Below, piece by piece: positions 1 through 12,102 of a stretch of DNA of 64,000 nt; position 1 is the stretch's first letter, and every line of letters starts with the position of its first letter. Made by a program: the position numbers and the translations under genes. The notes beneath the pieces are model-generated. The model saw only the letters and a list, made by a program, of their open reading frames with translations. It searched no databases and was not told where the DNA came from. This DNA comes from Acanthochlamys bracteata (taxonomy: Eukaryota; Streptophyta; Magnoliopsida; Pandanales; Velloziaceae), in contig CM034133.1 in the NCBI GenBank assembly GCA_019914995.1, positions 7,024,495 to 7,088,494 on the forward strand, given 5' to 3'.

Positions 1-1054
1 TCTAGACTCATAGAGTAGCGGCCAACGGATACAGCAAGTTAATGCCACTATAGCTTGCCGGGGAGAGATAACTGAGATGATTTTGCAACTGTTATAGATT
101 CAATTTTCAAGTAGCAAAAGAATGAAAATTATAAGCGGAAGAAATCGAGAAAAAGAAGCCAACCATAACATTTTCCATAGGACTAAAAATAGAACATATA
201 GAGAGCATTTTTACACAGAGAAAATACTAGAGCAAAAGAGAGCTAACAATGCAACTCACTTCTTGAGCTAACTTAGATAACATTCCTATCATTTTCCATT
301 GATCCTCTCCTTTGTAAATTTGAGAAAAAGCTCTATTTCAACCGATTATATTGCTGCTACTTTGTATCAAATTTTTTATCCGAAATTTTTATCTACCAAT
401 TTAATTCACTCTTCTTTCTTGAATTAGTTGTGCCTGGTTTTCCCAACCTAACACATGTAACTTAAAGGAAATCTTTGTCCGTATAATTATCAAAAAGCTC
501 CTTATATATAGCCTCAAGTACAATCCTGCTTAACTTATTATTTATATTTTCAAAATATTTCTTCCAGATCACCCGCTTATTGTTATTATCTTCTTATGGA
601 AGGGAGTCACCACCTTCTTTACCCATGTAGTGTCTAGTATTCTTGTCGAACTCTTAAACAACAAACTCTAGTTTCTGAAAGCAACTTGCCTTGTCTCTTA
701 TCTTCAACTTCCTTGTAGAGTAGAACTTGGTGAATTTTTTGCCTTGAAACTAGAAGGTAATAGGACACCGAAGATAATTTGTCCGAAGTAAAAGTTTTGT
801 AACATCTCAAACCTTGTCTAGTTTTGACGGGCCTTCCTTCGGATACTTTATCATATATGCCTTTTAAGTTCCCACGGACAGTTATCTTGATCTATAATGG
901 CAATATGTTCTTCGAATACTCCACAACTACAATATGCTCACATATATTAATTAATTAATTAATTAAACGACCAACCATTTACAACACTTTCTAACCATAG
1001 TTGTTTCTTTACTACCATTTATGACACTGCACGACCATTACAATCATTTGCGAT
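1..1054. other. intergenic, no gene seen
   Basis: AT-rich sequence with frequent stops in all frames. I see no gene, only a short TTAA simple repeat near 947-966. Confidence 0.5.
947..966. repeat. (TTAA)n microsatellite
   Basis: Five uninterrupted TTAA units. Confidence 0.9.
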
Positions 1055-1062
1055 CCTAAACC

Positions 1063-1828
1063 CATAGTTGTCAGACCCGGACCGATCCGTCCGGGTCGAC
1101 CCGGAAACCGTCGATCCGGACGGTAAACTGGTCCGAATTTGCAAAAAAATCGTCTATGCAATTGACCTGTTTTGACCCAATTTGACCCATTTGACCCGCT
1201 TCAATCCGGTCGATCCGCTCGCCCGAGTCAAACCGAATTGAAAATTTTTATAAAATTAAATTAAAAATTTTTAAATTAATGATATATTTAATGCAAAAAT
1301 AATTATTAATAGCCCTATGTTGAAAAATGATATGTAATTTAGATTTTGCATTTGAATGTGATAATGCAAAAATATAATTGATTATGTCTTATTTGTAAAT
1401 ATCAATTATTAGTGATTTTTAAAATTCTATATTGTAAAATATTTAGACTCAAATATGTATACCTAAAAAAGTTAGTTATATCTATTTTATGATTTATCTA
1501 TTTTATGGTTTTATCTTTTTCTAATCTCTTAATTTATTTAAATATTTCTCATTATAAATTTTAGTTGTTATTATTATTGTTGGTGGTGGCAATATTTTAA
1601 TTTTCGCTGTGATTGTTATTACTGTTGTTATTGATAGTAATACTATAATAAAATAATCTAATTTTTTACTATTATTATTTGTAATGTCATTGGCAGTAAA
1701 TTTTTTACTGTAATTATTGTTATTATTAATTAAAAATAGTTTAATATTATTGATCCGACAGTTCGATCCGAGGACCGTAATCCGAACAATTTTTTGATTC
1801 GATTTTTGATCCGATTCTTACAACTATG
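1063..1828. mobile_element. MITE with CATAGTTGT terminal inverted repeats
   Basis: The left end reads CATAGTTGTCAGACCCGGA. The right end, read on the other strand, begins CATAGTTGTAAGAATCGGA, so the two ends are imperfect inverted repeats of about 20 bp. The flanks CCTAAACC (1055-1062) and CCTGAACG (1829-1836) agree at 6 of 8 positions, which fits an aged 8-bp target duplication of hAT type. The interior is AT-rich and non-coding, with GATCCG-rich subterminal parts. Superfamily assignment is an inference. Confidence 0.65.
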
Positions 1829-1836
1829 CCTGAACG

Positions 1837-2817
1837 TCCCGACTCTTACTAGTCCCTTGATGACCATTGCGAAACTTTACAACTGTTTATGACCCTCTTT
1901 GACTCTTACTAATACAGACAATATAGTAATCCAAGCAACAAAGGCCATGGATGTAGAGAAGAAGAAAAAAGGATGTTTAAAATAAATCTCAACCTATCTT
2001 GTGAAGCCATTGTTAATGGTGGTTTGATGTTACACGTGGTCTAGAATGAGAGGACGGAAAGGATTTCACTAGAGAGCTAATGAGATCAAGGCCCAGTAGG
2101 AAGAATTCCGCTAACACGATTCGAAATTTCGTCGCGAATCGTATCCGAACGAGAGCAGAACCACAATTTGTTTAGTAAGCTTCGTTTCTGTTTATTTGAG
2201 CGGGGAAGTGCATTTATGCACACATATAGAAACGAAATGTTGAGAGTTATTTTGCTAAAAAATCCCCAAAAACTTTATTTAAAAAGATAATTCTAGAAAA
2301 ACAAAATATGAAGGTAGAAGAACACGTAGAACAAGCATGAAATCAAAATGGCTATAAATTGAAGTTGGCTATTTAATCAGAAACCTCACAAAAACCTGTA
2401 TAGCCAACTTCAATTTAATCAAAATGAAAAACAAGCATTCCACGACGTTCGTGAAAGATTAGTGTATGCTAAAGACTGATGGCCTGCACTATTATAGCAC
2501 AATGCCACAACAAATCGTCATAAAAAAATTCTTCATTCCAAAATGCTTCCAATTACCATGAACTCAATAATTTCAAAGTAGAGTCAAAGGGGACATTTTC
2601 AAGAAAGAACATTCATAATTCCAAAGAAATCCAGCAGTCTTCCCCTATGTCTTGAAAGCAGAATCGGTCAAGAGTACAGACACAGGATACTAGTTTCCCA
2701 TTAAAAAGGAGCTAATGCTAGTGACAGAAGTGCATTCTGACAGTTTAGTTCAACATTGAAGTCTTTGACAAAACACTACTGAATGAAGGCATGGGTGTAC
2801 TCCAGAATACCAGCTTC
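1837..2817. other. intergenic downstream of eS21
   Basis: No gene recognised. It holds a perfect 16-bp inverted repeat (2356-2416) and presumably the eS21 3' UTR at its right edge. Confidence 0.5.
2356..2416. repeat. perfect 16-bp inverted repeat (hairpin)
   Basis: Arms 2356-2371 (AAATTGAAGTTGGCTA) and 2401-2416 (its exact reverse complement) enclose a 29-nt spacer. Short copies of AATCAAAATG flank both sides. Function unknown. Confidence 0.85.
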
Positions 2818-4535
2818 TTACTGTTGCTTCACTTCAACTTTCTTTTTCTGCCAGAGCCGGTCAAGAGCACTGTCAGCTTCCCCCTGCAAAGAAACATAGG
2901 TCAGACTATAGGAGAGTAAAGTTTATAAAAAAAGACTTAGTAACGTAGCAATACATACGGATTCTGTGTTTAAAATTCCTAAGACGTTATCGAAGATACA
3001 AGTATCCAGTCCATAAATACTGACCATCTAGACAACAAATTACTAATAGCTTAAGTTCATTTAGAACAATTCCAATGGTCTCCTTCAAAACCGTAGAAGC
3101 ATTTCATTTGACACAAGTAACCAATCAAAAGGATAAAATGCTTTTCACAAAATGTTATGGACTCTGGAAAGCTTACTTCCAATATCCTAAACATAATCAA
3201 CCCTGCAGAAGAGCTCCAAAACTCACCTCTTTGACTAACAGAGCTCATTATTTCAATTGACAATCAACAATAACTGCAGAAGGATGAGATAATTGTAGGT
3301 AGCATAAAGCACTTCCATTATCAACCTCTAAAACAGAAAGTACTAACTAGTCATCATACAAAGTAGCAATACGAGTGCCACCGGGAAACTATTTTATGTT
3401 TAAAATAATGCACAAACTGAGACAAATTAACATCTCAAGCTATCGTACTGGTGACACCATGCGCCTGTAAAATCAAGAGAGAACAGAAAACATAATATTC
3501 CAACATAGTGGTGACAGAATGTACAAGTTGACCTTTCATGCATCAATGAAGTTTAATCAGATACTAAAACGCATCTTGTGATAGAATATTTATGAAACTA
3601 GAAGCCATATTTCAAACAAAGGATAAAGTCCCATACTCAAACAAAGATTTATATGTATCACCAGCTACAAAATCTTTGAATCATATCAGGAACAAACTAG
3701 ACTATTCTACATCAACTCATGAAAGGGTAGACTACACAAAACCTGAAAATTAAAATTACAGCCAGCACTGACACAAGAGCTGCCAACTTACATAGAGATC
3801 ATAGATAACTTAGCAACTCAAGTGCTAATCAAATTTATAGTATGATTTAACCTTGCTGAAAAGTAATCACCTGTGCGCGGATGAATCCACAGAGAGCATA
3901 AGTGGTGAACCCTCCAGTGTAGATTCCATTCTCATCAAGGTGTCCAATGTTAATCTGCACGGAAGCATGATCCTTGGCAGTAATTAACCTGTTAGTTGCA
4001 GAGCTGCACCCAATTCCAAACGAATACAAATAAATCAACAGTGCAAAACTTTTCTCACTAACAAACCAGAGAATCAACAAATCTAAAGAAACAAGACATC
4101 AACATTAGAACAATCAAACCAGGAATCAAGCTATGCATTCAAATATCCACAGAGCTACACGGAAACAACAGTTGCAAACAATTTCTTTTACTCCAAATCA
4201 CTGTTGCTGTTCTTTGAAACCATTTTCTAAATAACAAATAAGCGAAGCAATAAATCTTACTAAAAAACAATAACAATTGAAACAAAACTATAACACAAGC
4301 TTCGAACTCAAACATTCACAGAACCAAAGGAAGACAGCAGTCACAAGCAATTCCATGTTTCCACAATACTGTTGTTGTTCTTTGATCTCCAGCATTTCGG
4401 GAAATGCAATCAGATTACACCAGCAATCAATTCAACTAACGAAAAAAAAAGGAAGAAAAGCGAGCCTAAGTTTAGATAGTCATACCACTTCCTAGGGATG
4501 TAGAGATCCACGACCTTTCCTTCTTCGTTCTCCAT
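2818..4535 (-). CDS. RPS21: 40S ribosomal protein eS21 (RPS21), three coding exons
   Basis: Encodes the small-subunit ribosomal protein eS21, a cytosolic 40S component. Coding exons on the minus strand are 4535-4486, 4003-3871 and 2883-2818. All junctions are GT-AG, and phase is kept (50 + 133 + 66 nt), giving 82 aa, the usual plant eS21 length. The product starts [16 protein letters not shown], continues [17 protein letters not shown] and [20 protein letters not shown], and ends [14 protein letters not shown]; these are family hallmarks. The start is the first ATG after a leader intron (4697-4594) and matches the family N-terminus. No frameshift or stop is seen, so the gene looks functional. 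Its promoter has the telo-box and TGGGCC motifs usual for ribosomal protein genes. Confidence 0.96.
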
Positions 4536-4593
4536 CTTTTCCTAACCTCTGAATCAGCTCTCGAGCAACAAAGCAAAGACTGACCCTGAAAGC

Positions 4594-4697
4594 CTGCGAG
4601 AAAATTAACAACAAAATATCGTCATAAACATCAACTCCATCAAAGAATTTTTGTTCAATTTCTGGGAAAAAGAACAAAGAGAAGAGGAAGAGAATAC
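4594..4697 (-). other. 5' UTR (leader) intron of eS21
   Basis: Donor CAG|GTATTC at 4697 and acceptor CTCGCAG|GCT ending at 4594, both on the minus strand and upstream of the ATG at 4535. Leader introns are common in plant ribosomal protein genes. Inferred from splice signals only. Confidence 0.65.
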
Positions 4698-4751
4698 CTG
4701 AGAGAACACAACGACGGCGGGGGAGAAGAATAAACGGAAGGCTCGCGAGAG

Positions 4752-4809
4752 TATTTATAAGATGTTGAAGCTAAACCCTAAGCGTCCCTTGCATAGGTTA
4801 ATTGGGCCT
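4752..4809 (-). promoter_or_regulatory. eS21 promoter: TATA box, telo-box, site II (TGGGCC)
   Basis: Reading upstream on the minus strand: TATAAATA at 4759-4752, a telo-box AAACCCTA (plus-strand letters) at 4773-4780, and TGGGCCT at 4803-4809. Telo-boxes combined with TGGGCY site II elements are the known promoter signature of plant ribosomal protein and cell-proliferation genes. Transcription probably starts within about 40 bp downstream of the TATA box. Confidence 0.75.
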
Positions 4810-4810
4810 A

Positions 4811-5941
4811 ATGATGTGCCTGGATGGCTTGCATGAATTATTTCTATTTCAGCATCCCTGTTTAGGGGTCGGAAATTAGTTAAAATAAAACAACTCAATA
4901 AATTTTTCAAAAAATAAGTTCATTGTTTTTAATTTAAAAGATTAGAAAAATTATACATATCATGATACCATGACTTCAAATCACCATCACTTTCATATTT
5001 AAAACAAAATTAAAATACTGCAGAAGGTTCTTTGAAAAATAAAATATTGAAAAAAAAAATAAGAAAGGTATCCATAAAAAATGCCAAATGAATCTTTAGA
5101 TAAGTAGTAAAAATGAACCCACTTAGTTAGCTATCAGGTGCAGAACTGAAACTCGTCTTTATTAACTGATCCCCCTACCCACTCATTTTATTTTGTAACT
5201 TTTTTTTCCGAAGTAGGTTTCTCTGTCACTTGATCAAACAAGACCAAATATCTTCCATTCATATGAAAACCCTAATTTGTACTCTCCAAGCATAGCATTT
5301 CGCAAAGCTCTAGAATAGGATCAAATCTTTCTGTGAGAAAATCAAGCTCTACTTCGAGATTGAAACTCTCTAAGGTGTTGTACATTCTAATTACATGGGT
5401 CTTCAAGAGAAGCTCAATCGCGACCTAGTGAGCCTGACAAACAAATATCGGAAAGAGAACTCGATTGAGTTCCATCCACCCCTTAATGGTTGGATCATTT
5501 TCTGGCTACAATCCGTAGGGAACCATCTTAAGATCTTGGTTCTCGACCTTAAAACCGACATGCTTCTATTCTTGTGAGAGTAGCTGTGACTTATCACTTC
5601 GCTACTCAGCGAGTAAATTTTGTTGTAACAAAAAATACATTAGTATTTTAAAGTTTTAAAAACTAACCATTTGATATTATAAAACTTACATAGAACAGGT
5701 TGATGACCAAACATTTTGAGTCATCGACTCCTAATGCAGCAAGAGTATGGCACACGCTATAGATGCAAAATTTCTAATATGCTACGAAACAAAACAGACG
5801 CAAATAGGTTTCGAATCGAAGTTAGTCAGCAATCATAAAGTTTGATGGCAACAGAACAAACAACATCAAACATTACCTCATCTGTTTAACCAACAAGCAA
5901 GTGTAGACAAAAGGGTGAAGAACCACGAGTATGCACTACAA
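4811..5941. other. intergenic, one unassigned short frame
   Basis: AT-rich. A 60-codon open frame at 5395-5577 (plus, starting MGLQEKLNRDLVSL) has no recognised relative and no gene context. I do not call it a gene. Confidence 0.4.
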
Positions 5942-5944
5942 TAA

Positions 5945-6520
5945 CCAAGGTCGATTTTCTCTTCGTCCTTGTGTATCTGCCACCTCACCAATGTGATGAG
6001 CTTGGCCTTATCCACTTCTTAGGGAAACTTAGGATCATAAACTTTTTCTTTTGTCTGCTCCGTCGTGAATACCCTCTTGAGTTGAAGCGGCATTTCTATC
6101 TCGTAAATTGGCGTAGACCTTTTTCTTTAAGGAGGCCACTACGTCCCATCCTCCTCATCCAAGGCAACAAAGATTGCTTTTCGAGCCCGCTCCATGCGGT
6201 CTATTATCCCGATTAAACTCGCTGTGCTTTCCTTACCACCATCAGTATAACATATCCGGAACAGCTTTCCGAATATGGCCTTTAAATCCCACAAATCCTT
6301 AAGTTTTAAGTCTCATTGCCTCGTTGCGCTCTTCCGTTACACTATGTAGGATTTCTATGGCCCTATGCAGGTCATCCATACCATTGTATAGTAGTTCCAT
6401 CATGGTCGATTGTTACATCATCATGGCTTTCAATTTTGCATTCGTCTCTCTCAACTAAACGATCTCGGCCTTCAGGTCACACACCACACGCGTCAATCAA
6501 CCTCTTGAAGTGATGACTAC
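5945..6520 (-). pseudogene. unrecognised decayed coding sequence with coiled-coil character
   Basis: On the minus strand two long stretches read like protein, interrupted by stops and at least one frame change. The upstream part (about 6495-6300) contains LRETNAKLKAMM and MELLYNGMDDLHRAIEILH, with heptad-like leucine spacing. The downstream part (about 6240-5945) contains IDRMERARKAIFVALDEED, TKEKVYDPKFP and LITLVRWQIHKDEEKIDLG. Several stops are TAG or TAA where Q would fit, consistent with C-to-T decay of a methylated repeat. It may be a retroelement gag or a captured host gene fragment. I do not recognise the family. Confidence 0.4.
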
Positions 6521-9500
6521 GAGGAAGCCTATGGACACAGGCGTGCATAACCTTATGGTGACACGAAAGCTTGAGTCGATGCAAAAGCTTGGAGAGACAG
6601 GTGCTTAGATATTGAAGGAGACACGTGCAGCTCAAGCTCGAATACCTTAGCATCATTTAGTGCGATCTCAGAAATTGCTTCTTGCCAATACCATGATACT
6701 AATAACTATTAGTCGATGAGTAATAATAGTATGAAAGAGCAAATACTTTGAATCACCTTATCAAGTTTAGCGAACAGATCTCGGATTACATTACCGCTTA
6801 CCCTGAGGAGCCATTGATCAACTTACACTTTATCAGCAGCGGGTGAGTATCCTCTCGGAACTCCTCGTTGAGACATGTAGAGGCCTCATACAGCTCAGGA
6901 TAGACTTCACTTATTTCACGACAAACTTGTATCATCCACACAACATTTCACTTATTTCACAGCAATCGATCCAAATAGCAGCAAACAATCGTTTACATTA
7001 AGATATATTTAAACAAAACACGTATGGAAGACCTTTGAGAGAATACGTATGTGGTTGAGTCTTTGAGGGATCTCTGCTCCTCTTAGAGTCATCCGTTCTC
7101 CAAAACCGAATGGCTCCGGTTAGAGAATCGGTCGTTAGTTGATAACTGTGGCTACCCTAGAGAAAGCTGTTGAAGGCTCCCCAATTATCCGCCAATTGCA
7201 TCACCTTCCAATCTGCAGGGTGACCACTCCCCTCATTGTTACTCCACATGCCAATCTCCATGAAATATATCTAGCTAAATTTGACAAACTCGTACACGTT
7301 GTGGAAGTTATTTGCAGCAAAATTTTGATATCTTTTTGCTAGTTCTTTCCTGCACAGCTTAGTGAAACCGCTGAAGAATCTCTGCTGGATCTTTCTCTTC
7401 CTATTGTGATCTATCAATAGAGCATCATTCTCGTGTTCTGCCATTTTTAACCCAGCACCATGTGGAACCCAACAAAATTGAAGTTATAAGTCCTCCATCC
7501 TATTTTATAATGAAGTCTTTCCGTGCTTCTTGCAACTTTCTCCCGTAGTAAAATGTTATGGAGAACTTGACAATATTGTGATACCATTTCGAAAGACCAT
7601 AGATAATATGTCCGAAGCATGACTCTTTCAGCCTATCTATAGCTCCCAAATGTTGGGCAGCCTTACTTCGGATATTTGTGCATATTTGATCGATATAAGA
7701 ATGAACGGTAGCCTTTGCTAATGGAATAATGTCCCTCATATCTTTTTTCCTATCTGCAATAGACAAACTTTCAGAAATTTGTGTTTTCGCAGCTGCAATA
7801 ATAATACTACAAACACAATCCCAGCTATTATAACAAAGTATTAAGAACATAGTTATCGACCACAACGGAATCAATTGCGCCTTATTTTATATCTGAATTA
7901 ACGACCTTTGACCCAAAATCGTGATCTCTTATGTCATTGTATTGACCTAAGAAAGAAGATTCGACCTAACAACGTCGACCTAAAAATTCAAATATAAGAT
8001 AACGATCTCCTCGGGTCGATATGTTCAAGTAGAATGATAAACTGAACTAAGTTAACAACCACTGCCCAACAAGTATGGCCCAAGCTATAGCTCATTAACA
8101 TCGACAATAAAGCGACAGCTGTACTTAGTGAGATGTCTCGACGTCACGAAGTAGAAATCAGGCTGACGATGTCCGATTTCCACATAAAAGTCGTTATCAT
8201 CAAGTTGACTTCTAAGCATCAATCTTACGAGTGAACTCCTTTAACAGGACCTACATGGCCTCAGGATAGAGAGACCGTGAACAGCGGGAACACTATGAAC
8301 TTCAGATAAGATAAAAGAATACTTTTCATCCTAAGGATCTTTATCCGAGCCATAAAGCGAGAGTAGCACAAATCGAAGGTGCAGGCCGATCACGAAGCTA
8401 TTACCTGCAAAATTCGTCTTACAGTTGTAAAGGACACGGGTGGATTATCAATCACAGTCGGAAGTGCAATAGAATATAGCACCGTGCGAGTGAAATGCAT
8501 GACCAGAGTCGATTGATTATGTAGTGGTGCAGGAAGAGAGAAATCGAAAATTGGATGAAAAAAATAAAGAAACATTTCCCCAAGTAGCGGAGAAATACGC
8601 GTAGGGTTGCTACATGATTTTAGAATAGTGATCACATGGTTTCAAGAAATTTGGAAGCAGTGATACGATGCTTCAAATTCAAATAATTTAGATAGTTCGC
8701 TCCATGATTTCCTAATGCGTTGAATAGAATTGACCACAATGCACCAATTCTGAACTACTTTATAACTCAATGAACGACTATCCGAAGTTGAAAATTTTGT
8801 CGACTTTTTCTCTTGTATCCAACGCGGTCGCACATTTGGACCTGTCTCGACTAGTGCTGAAGTGAGACATCGACCAATGTTGAATCGAGATATCAACCAT
8901 ACTGCAACAATGTCGACTATTTATAACTCACCTTCTGACTGGTTGAAGTCGCTATCGTATGTATCCCACTGTGTCGACCGCAAGAAGCAAAAATTAGGCG
9001 ACTATCGACCTACCGAAATTCAAAATAACTAGTTAATAGCTAATATAAATCTTACACGTCCTGAAAATTATCAAGTTCACAGAAGAAAAGAGAATACCTT
9101 TTGTTGCCCATTTTTTTGTTCCCATTTCGTCAGAGTTGAACAATTCTAAGTACATATCGATCAATCGAGGTTGTGGCAGAATTACGAGAATAATCAAACT
9201 AAATACTAAATTGAAAGAGAAACAGTTACAAGAGGAGAGGAATTGCTCTGTGGTTAAAACTTGATAAATAATTTTTAGTATAATAATCACTCTCTTTCAA
9301 TTTTCAAATCCTATTTAGAGCAATGATAGCGCCGCTTCACATTCAAAGAAACTTAAAAGTCGGAAAGGTTTTTATCAAAATTACGCGTCTGCCCATCTCT
9401 TGCAAAGTGAAATTGCAGTCGGAAAAGGCCCATTGCTCCACCGAAGCTCGTTTCAGCAAAATGGCATGTGAAAGAAATACAACCTTGCCCATATGCAACC

Positions 9501-9740
9501 TTGTGCCGCAAACGTCGACCGCGTTGAGGAGTGCCGTTGGATGGCTAACAAACGGTTGGGGTTGATGCACAGAGGCGCCGCACATAGTGGTTGTTAACGA
9601 ATTTGATATATGTACTATATCTTGGTATAAGTATATGCACTTCAAGATATAGTTTACGCATTTGATATACTTATTCATATGTATGCATATGGGTGGTGGT
9701 GATGCAAGATAGAGATGCACTCCACCGAATAAAAATATGA
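6521..9740. other. repeat-like region, no supported gene
   Basis: No intact gene seen. Short frames such as 7500-7874 (minus, 124 codons) lack recognisable motifs, although the base composition is less AT-rich than the flanks and may reflect old transposon sequence continuing from 5945-6520. Confidence 0.35.
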
Positions 9741-10577
9741 AATTTTTTTTGTCTTGAGTCTTAATTCTTGGATATGGACTAAACGCATAGCCATTCAAAA
9801 TAATTCTTATGTTAAATAGTGATGAATGTGGTATTTGTTAGCTTGAACTTGTGATCATGAGTGGCTTAGAGAATTGATTTATTTTTGTTGCCGTTTTGAG
9901 ATTTGAAGTTAATGTAATGTTTGATTGAGAAGTTACATTGAGCATTGATTATATATTAGATTTCTATTCCTAACTATCGTCTCCACAAAAGATATTACAA
10001 TAGGCAAACTTGTCCAATCGAAAAGAGCTACCTACACAAAAGTGTGAAAACTAGCCTTGAGTAGTTTGGCGTTAGGTACCACAATTATATAGGAGATAAA
10101 TCTACCAAAAAAGAGAGCTATCTGCATGATAGTGTGAAAACTATCGACTATAAGTTATACAAATAATAACAATAACAATAAGATAATAGTAAAATAATAA
10201 TAATAATAATAATAATAATGACTAAGTTTTGGATACGAAAGGAGAATTCATGACTAGGTAGTTTGACTTGCTCGATTTAAACTTCGAACTGAGACTATAA
10301 GAGTCGAAGAGATCAAAATAAACATTTGAGCTTATTGACCATCTAAATACTTATTCATGAGTTTACCTTTCTTTCCTTAAATTATTTGCTTTCATGTGAA
10401 CAAGTGTGCGTATGATCAAGAAAATATAATTGGTTGTGCTTTGGAAAATTTTCATGAGTTATGCATTCAATGACAAATCTGAAAATAATGGTGTTATGAA
10501 ATCCAACCAAGTTACATGAACATTAATTTTTTCTTTCTTATTGCTCGAGGGCGAGCAAATCTAAGTGTGGGGATATT
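9741..10577 (+). mobile_element. extra copy of the Athila 3' internal end
   Basis: Matches 19792-20647 over its whole length, including TGTCTTGAGTCTTAAT, the phrase GTGATCATGAGTGGCTTAGA, an AAT microsatellite (10167-10219) and the polypurine tract AAGTGTGGGGATATT just before the LTR. It is the 3' internal end of an Athila-type element, but lies upstream of the 5' LTR. That shows a partial tandem arrangement of related elements. Confidence 0.8.
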
Positions 10578-11999
10578 TGATGTGTCTAAATATATACAAA
10601 ATATAATGCACTCTTTCATCATATGTGGTTATCTTTTTATATAGAAAAACTAATCAAAAAGAACATTAATTTTTTGTTTTTCTTAATTTTTAGTAAATCC
10701 GTGAAGTCTGAGAATTGATTATGAAAATTTGACTTTTCTGTGAAGATTTTGTGAACGGCCAACTAGGTTTAAAATAGAAAACATTCAAGTTGGTACATCG
10801 ATTATTTTAGAATATTCAGGGCAACCATTTGATATATATTCATAGAAAAAATTAACATACGCTAAAGACTCGAATCGTATGTGTAGTTTCTGAAACGAGT
10901 GCAATTGACGGCATTTTCTATTTTTAAATGATATGTGTGATATATTGTTGGAAATCTAAAGCATTGATCTTAAATTTACATATTTTATTTATTTTTCGGA
11001 GGCCTGATAGACCTCAAAATGGTGTAGAGAAACGGGTGAATAAAGAGTTCGGATTGGTTGGACTGCACTAACCTAATTATGAAAAACACCCTATGTTTTA
11101 AATTCTTAATTTCAGATTTTCAAAAGGGGGCCAACAGGAGAGAGCAGAAAAATGCGGCTCATGTAGGGTTTATTTTCTGAGGTTCTTGCCACTAGAGTAG
11201 GAAGAAGGACGTGCGGAAACACGCAACAAAGAAAAAACGACCGTTTGTTCGACACTACTCTTTGTTCAGGATTTTTTATTCTATCTCTTATGTTTCTGTT
11301 TATTTTATTAGATTTAAAAACTATAAACTAAATTTCTCCTTGCTGGGGCTATGATGTAGTCTAACTATGATGATTTAATTCTTAATTCTATGCTATTCGA
11401 GGTTTTATAATTACTTATTGAGTATTCATTATCGTGCCTAATGTTTTTGAGTATCTGGCCAATATTCAATCGATTTGAGATTCGTATTAAGACAGAGATG
11501 TGATGTATGAATTAGTCTTTGTGATGAATGTCATGAATTGCATTAGAGATAGAGATGTACTCTTATAGTTCATGCGGTTAATCTACGATCCCATAGAACT
11601 TAATGAACTTTACTATATATTAATTCACAAAGAGATCTAATGAGTTATTGAATAAAAGTATTTTTGGAATAGTTTGAGAAACTATATCAAAGAAATTAGA
11701 ATTTTTCAACTGTCAATAAAGATTATAAACTTTGATACCATTAATACGGAGTTGAATTGCATGAGTTATGGTGAAACCAAATGCCCTAGTGTTTAAGTCA
11801 TTAAAATATTACGAGTGTTAGTTTTAACTTGTTTTGGTTTCTTTAGTTTTAGCATTCCCCATTTTAGATCAATCGTTCAAATAATTTTTGAATTAGTTAT
11901 TTTCGATACTTAATAAGTTAATCAATCCTAGTGGGAACGATATTTTTATCATAATTGTATTATTTGTGTGACTCGTACACTTGCAATAGCAGCAAGCTT
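10578..11999 (+). repeat. 5' LTR of Athila-type element
   Basis: Begins TGATGTGTCTAAATATATAC directly after a polypurine tract and ends directly before the primer binding site at 12001. The 3' LTR at 20648-21631 matches its first roughly 980 bp. Length of about 1.4 kb fits Athila elements. Confidence 0.8.
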
Positions 12000-12000
12000 T

Positions 12001-12018
12001 TGGCGCCATTGTTGGGGA
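12001..12018 (+). other. primer binding site, tRNA-Asp type
   Basis: TGGCGCCATTGTTGGGGA differs at three positions from TGGCGCCGTTGCCGGGGA, the tRNA-Asp complement used by plant Athila elements. It lies directly after the LTR. Confidence 0.8.
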
Positions 12019-12102
12019 TTGTTTTAATTTTAATTAATATCGATTCCAATTAAATCTTGTTTTAGTTTGAACTTTTATTTTTTTTACTTTCCTTGCATAG
12101 TG

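Noticed and set aside
5395..5577. 60-codon frame starting MGLQEKLNRDL
   Set aside because: Protein-like at the start but too short, with no relative recognised and no gene context.
7500..7874. 124-codon minus-strand frame
   Set aside because: No domain or motif recognised. The length alone is not convincing within a repeat-rich region.
9323..9565. 80-codon plus-strand frame before the Athila copy
   Set aside because: No motif, and an overlapping minus-strand frame of similar length suggests composition effects.
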